From Chloroflexota bacterium (lineage in GTDB: Bacteria; Chloroflexota; Anaerolineae; B4-G1; SLSP01), in contig JAKJAE010000085.1 of assembly GCA_022707665.1 (NCBI GenBank), positions 1 through 9,400 of the forward strand: DNA of 9,400 nucleotides. The letters are read 5' to 3'. A program made the translations under genes and the position numbers. This document shows, in pieces, positions 6,523 through 9,400 of the stretch (position 1 is the stretch's first letter; every line of letters starts with the position of its first letter). Below the pieces are notes generated by a model. That model had not been told where the DNA came from. It was given only the letters and a program-made list of their open reading frames with translations, and ran no database searches.

Positions 6523-7521
6523 ATGGACTATCGGACACTTGGACGAAGCACACTCAAAGTCAGCACGATCTGCATGGGGTGCTGGGCGATCGCCGGTGAT
6601 CAAGTCTGGGGAGCCCAGGATGAGGAGGCTGCCATTGCCGCCTTGCACACAGCCGTCGAGGTCGGCGTCAACTTCTTCGATAGCGCCGAGGCGTACGGCT
6701 CAGGCCGTTCGGAAGAGCTGCTGGGCCAGGCATTCAAAGGTCGCCGTCAGGACGTGATCATCGCGACCAAGGCCTCAGGCAACCACCTGGAGCCGGCGGC
6801 GCTACGTGCAGCCTGTGAGGCCAGCCTCCGTCGCCTGCAGACCGACTACATCGATGTCTACTACATGCACTGGCCCAACTGGGAAGTTCCCTTTGAAGAC
6901 ACGCTGGCGGAGATGACACGCCTACAGGCAGAGGGCAAAATCCGATCTGTAGGATGCTCCAACTTCGGCAAGAAGGATCTCGAAGCGGTGCTCAACATAA
7001 GCCACATCGAGATCAACCAGCTCGCCTACAACCTGCTCTTCCGCGCCATTGAGTACGAGATCATCCCGGTGTGCCTGGAGCACGGCGTGAGCGTAGCCCC
7101 CTACAGCCCGCTTCTCCACGGCATCCTTACCGGGAAATTCGCTACACTGAACGATATCCCTGACGAGCGCGCTCGCACGCGCCACTTCTCCTCTCACACA
7201 CGATCCATGACGCGCCATGGTGGTCCCGGCGCAGAGCCGGAGACTGCCGCTGCATTGGCCCGCATCCGCGAGATCTGCGACGGCGCAGGGCTCCCCATGA
7301 CCAACGTCGCCCTTGCATGGCTCTTGCGCCAGCCCGCGGTGACAACGGTGATCGCCGGCGCGCGCAGCCCGGAACAGATCAAGGCGAACGTCGAGGCAGC
7401 TGAGTTGGTGCTGCCAGATGATGTGGTCACCGCGTTGAACGAGGCGACCGAACCGCTCAAGGGGGCACTCGGCGCGAATTCAGACATGTGGGAGAGCGAA
7501 CAGAACACGCGCATCCGCTAG
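6523..7521 (+). CDS. Aldo/keto reductase family oxidoreductase
   Basis: A 332-residue TIM-barrel reductase of normal length, NADP(H)- or NAD(H)-dependent, converting carbonyls to alcohols or the reverse. The catalytic tetrad is visible: Asp53 in FFDSAEAYG, Tyr58, Lys83 in IATKASG and His116 in YYMHWPN. RSVGCSNF (141-148), VAPYSPL (191-197) and the cofactor-binding segment VIAGARSPEQIKAN (276-289) complete the family pattern. Excellent ribosome site GAGGAGG (6508-6514) 8 bases before the ATG. The next gene starts 48 bases after its stop, so the two are probably co-transcribed. Together with a sugar-type dehydrogenase and aldolase it may act on an aldose or sugar lactone, as many members of this branch do. 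The substrate is not readable. Confidence 0.95.
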   Translation: MDYRTLGRSTLKVSTICMGCWAIAGDQVWGAQDEEAAIAALHTAVEVGVNFFDSAEAYGSGRSEELLGQAFKGRRQDVIIATKASGNHLEPAALRAACEASLRRLQTDYIDVYYMHWPNWEVPFEDTLAEMTRLQAEGKIRSVGCSNFGKKDLEAVLNISHIEINQLAYNLLFRAIEYEIIPVCLEHGVSVAPYSPLLHGILTGKFATLNDIPDERARTRHFSSHTRSMTRHGGPGAEPETAAALARIREICDGAGLPMTNVALAWLLRQPAVTTVIAGARSPEQIKANVEAAELVLPDDVVTALNEATEPLKGALGANSDMWESEQNTRIR

Positions 7522-7569
7522 CACTGGACGCGACGATCGACAGCAGGACACACAAAGGATCACAAGACT

Positions 7570-8661
7570 ATGGCCCAGGACAAGACCAACTATCCGTCGA
7601 CGATGCGCGCCGTAGGCCTATACGGTCTACACGATCTGCGGGTTGTCGAGATCGCCCATCCGGGCTCACCAGCTCCGGGGCAAGTACTGCTCAGGGTCGC
7701 TGTTGTAGGGGTCTGCGGCTCCGACCACCATTACTACAACGAAGGAGCCATCGGGAATGCGATCGTGGGCGAAGGGATGATTATGGGCCACGAGTTCTCG
7801 GCGTGGGTCGAGGCTCTGGGTGATGGCGTCAATGGTCTGGAGGTCGGGCAGTTGGTGGCCGTCGAGCCAGCCATCCCGTGTGGTACATGCGAGTCTTGTC
7901 GCCACGGACATCCCAATCTGTGTCCGGCTGTTCTCTTCTGCGGCTCGCCCAACTACCAGGGATCGCTAGCAGAGGCCATCCATATGCCAGCGGCGAACTG
8001 CTTCCCCCTTCCGGATGGGATGACGCCTGCAGAGGGTGCACTGCTGGAACCGCTGGGCGTAGCAATCCACACCGTTGACCTTGCCAAGCTCAAGGTTGGT
8101 GAAACCGTAGCCGTCTTTGGCGCGGGCAGTATCGGACTGCTCACAGCGGCGATGGCGCGTACAGCCGGCGCTGGCGCCATCTATATGTCCGAGCCCCTCG
8201 CCTATCGCCGCGACTTTGCACAGCGCTACATCGGTGGAAACGGCATACCCTTCACGATCTACGACCCCACAGCCGAGGACATCGTGGCGGCGATCCTTGA
8301 GGAGACTGGGGGACGCGGCGTAGATGTGGCGTTCGAGGCAGCCGGGGCATCTCTCACCCCCGACCAGGCAGCGCAGATCACGAGGCCGGGCGGCCGTGTG
8401 ATCGTCGTGGGTATCCCTGACGACGACACGATGACGATGACGGCATCGGTCGTGCGACGCAAGGGCTTGACCATCAAACTCGTCCGCCGCATGAAGCATA
8501 CGTACCCGCGAGCGATCCAACTCGTCCTCTCTGGCACGATCGATGTCGCCTCCCTGGCCACGCACGTCTTCCCGCTGGAGGAAACGGGCCGCGCCTTCGA
8601 TCTTGTGGACCGGCGCGACGACGGCGTCCTCAAGGCAATGATCCAGGTCAACGAGGCCTGA
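7570..8661 (+). CDS. Zinc-dependent medium-chain alcohol/polyol dehydrogenase
   Basis: A 363-residue medium-chain dehydrogenase, oxidising a secondary alcohol of a sugar or polyol with a nicotinamide cofactor. Catalytic zinc ligands: Cys49 in GVCGSD, His74-Glu75 in GHE, and Glu160 in LLEP. Structural zinc: the four cysteines at 104, 107, 110 and 118 (PCGTCESCRHGHPNLC). The Rossmann glycine motif GAGSIG is at 184-189, and the acidic Glu208 that follows favours NAD over NADP. The sequence resembles the sorbitol/L-idonate/threonine dehydrogenase branch; I cannot choose among these. A modest ribosome site (AAAGGA, 7554-7559) lies 10 bases before the ATG. It sits between the aldo/keto reductase and a Gfo/Idh/MocA oxidoreductase in a tight run, supporting a role in sugar or polyol oxidation. 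Confidence 0.95.
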   Translation: MAQDKTNYPSTMRAVGLYGLHDLRVVEIAHPGSPAPGQVLLRVAVVGVCGSDHHYYNEGAIGNAIVGEGMIMGHEFSAWVEALGDGVNGLEVGQLVAVEPAIPCGTCESCRHGHPNLCPAVLFCGSPNYQGSLAEAIHMPAANCFPLPDGMTPAEGALLEPLGVAIHTVDLAKLKVGETVAVFGAGSIGLLTAAMARTAGAGAIYMSEPLAYRRDFAQRYIGGNGIPFTIYDPTAEDIVAAILEETGGRGVDVAFEAAGASLTPDQAAQITRPGGRVIVVGIPDDDTMTMTASVVRRKGLTIKLVRRMKHTYPRAIQLVLSGTIDVASLATHVFPLEETGRAFDLVDRRDDGVLKAMIQVNEA

Positions 8662-8675
8662 CCTTGCGAGAGCGC

Positions 8676-9400
8676 ATGCAACAGGACCAGACGCTCAAGG
8701 TTGGCATTGTGGGAATGGGAGGCATCGGGTGGGTCCATGCCAAGCGATACCTTCAGTTGCCCATGGCCGAGATCACAGCCCTGGCGGATCTGGTTCCCGC
8801 GAGGACGGAACCACGCCGCGATATCCAGTACGGCGTGTCCGCCGCCAGCGCTTCATCCGACCTGGCCAGGGTAGCGCGCTTCGGGGAAGGGATGGATCTG
8901 ATCCGCAACGCAGACGTCGACGTGATCGATATCTGTCTGCCCACCTATCTGCATGCTTCTTATACGATTGCAGCGCTGGAGGCTGGACGGCACGTCATCT
9001 GCGAAAAACCAATGGCGCTCAATGCCGAGGAGGGCGCTCGCATGGTAAGGGCCGCGGAGCAAGCGAACCGCCTCCTTATGGTAGCCCAGGTGATCCGTTT
9101 TTGGCCCGAGTACCAGTTCCTGAGAGAGGCTATCAGCAAGGGAGCCTATGGTACCCTGCGGTCGCTCAACATCTGGCGAACAGGAGGCTGGCCAAGGTGG
9201 TCTTCCGACGACTGGTACCTCGACCCACGATTGAGCGGTGGTGCGCTCCTCGATCTACACATCCACGACGTTGATTACATCCAGTCGATTCTCGGTTGGC
9301 CAGACCGGATTCTGGCGACGGCTCGGATATCGGAAAGAGCCTCAAGTTACGACGTGATCCACGCGATCTTCTGCTATGACCAGGGCCCCCAAGTTCACAT
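8676..9400 (+). CDS. Gfo/Idh/MocA-family oxidoreductase (partial, runs off right edge)
   Basis: The first 241 residues of a glucose-fructose oxidoreductase/inositol dehydrogenase family protein; members are usually about 330-400 residues. The N-terminal Rossmann fold has GMGGIG at 13-18, DVIDICLPTYLHA at 82-94 and the diagnostic EKP at 110-112 (Lys111 catalytic). The second domain shows GGALLDLHIHDVDYIQ at 188-203, with the histidine expected to take part in catalysis. It should oxidise or reduce a sugar, inositol or related compound with NAD(P). The ATG at 8676 is 14 bases past the dehydrogenase stop with only a weak GAGAG (8668-8672) in front. An in-frame TTG at 8664 would add four residues. 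Last visible gene of the operon; the stop codon lies outside the window. Confidence 0.92.
   Translation, partial: MQQDQTLKVGIVGMGGIGWVHAKRYLQLPMAEITALADLVPARTEPRRDIQYGVSAASASSDLARVARFGEGMDLIRNADVDVIDICLPTYLHASYTIAALEAGRHVICEKPMALNAEEGARMVRAAEQANRLLMVAQVIRFWPEYQFLREAISKGAYGTLRSLNIWRTGGWPRWSSDDWYLDPRLSGGALLDLHIHDVDYIQSILGWPDRILATARISERASSYDVIHAIFCYDQGPQVH

Noticed and set aside
1..9400. Search for CRISPR arrays, tRNA genes, transposases, attachment sites and toxin-antitoxin or defence genes
   Set aside because: No regularly spaced repeats, cloverleaf-like sequences, inverted terminal repeats or typical proteins of these kinds were seen by eye on either strand.

Overview
The window is dense, GC-rich bacterial DNA with short intergenic gaps and no tRNA, rRNA, CRISPR array or insertion sequence that I can see. 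The gene set (an Lhr-type helicase, an ADP-forming acyl-CoA synthetase fragment, MetK, a tandem class II aldolase and several sugar-type oxidoreductases) would suit a member of the Chloroflexota. That assignment is an inference from protein style, not from a marker search.

Layout. Positions 1-2025 (minus strand) hold one reading frame still open at the window's left edge. Its first ~572 codons are the N-terminal part of an Lhr-like superfamily 2 helicase. At about 300-318 it changes abruptly, and in frame, into the start of an ATP-grasp domain of the ADP-forming acyl-CoA synthetase type. This chimera is the strangest thing in the window: either an assembly misjoin or a genomic rearrangement. 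A 206-bp divergent region (2026-2231) separates it from metK (2232-3449, plus), and the metK leader contains two mutually exclusive hairpins that look like a cis-acting RNA switch. A strong stem-loop follows metK. Next come a four-codon mini-ORF coupled by an ATGA overlap to a membrane-anchored alpha/beta hydrolase (3558-4901).

The right half (4902-9400, plus) looks like a carbohydrate or polyol catabolic cluster. It comprises a protein of two fused class II aldolase domains, of which only the first keeps the catalytic residues (5117-6400), then an aldo/keto reductase (6523-7521), a zinc-dependent medium-chain dehydrogenase (7570-8661) and a Gfo/Idh/MocA-family oxidoreductase that runs off the right edge (8676-9400). 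The aldolase and the reductase are each preceded by a perfect TATAAT -10 box with a TTCGC-type -35 region. The last three genes are close enough (47-48 bp and 14 bp) to be one transcript. Together they could reduce or oxidise a sugar or sugar acid and cleave the product with the aldolase. The substrate cannot be read from the sequence.

I see no defence, mobile or otherwise clearly new multi-gene system. The items most worth a second look are the chimeric junction, the metK leader, the half-dead tandem aldolase and the structured aldolase leader.
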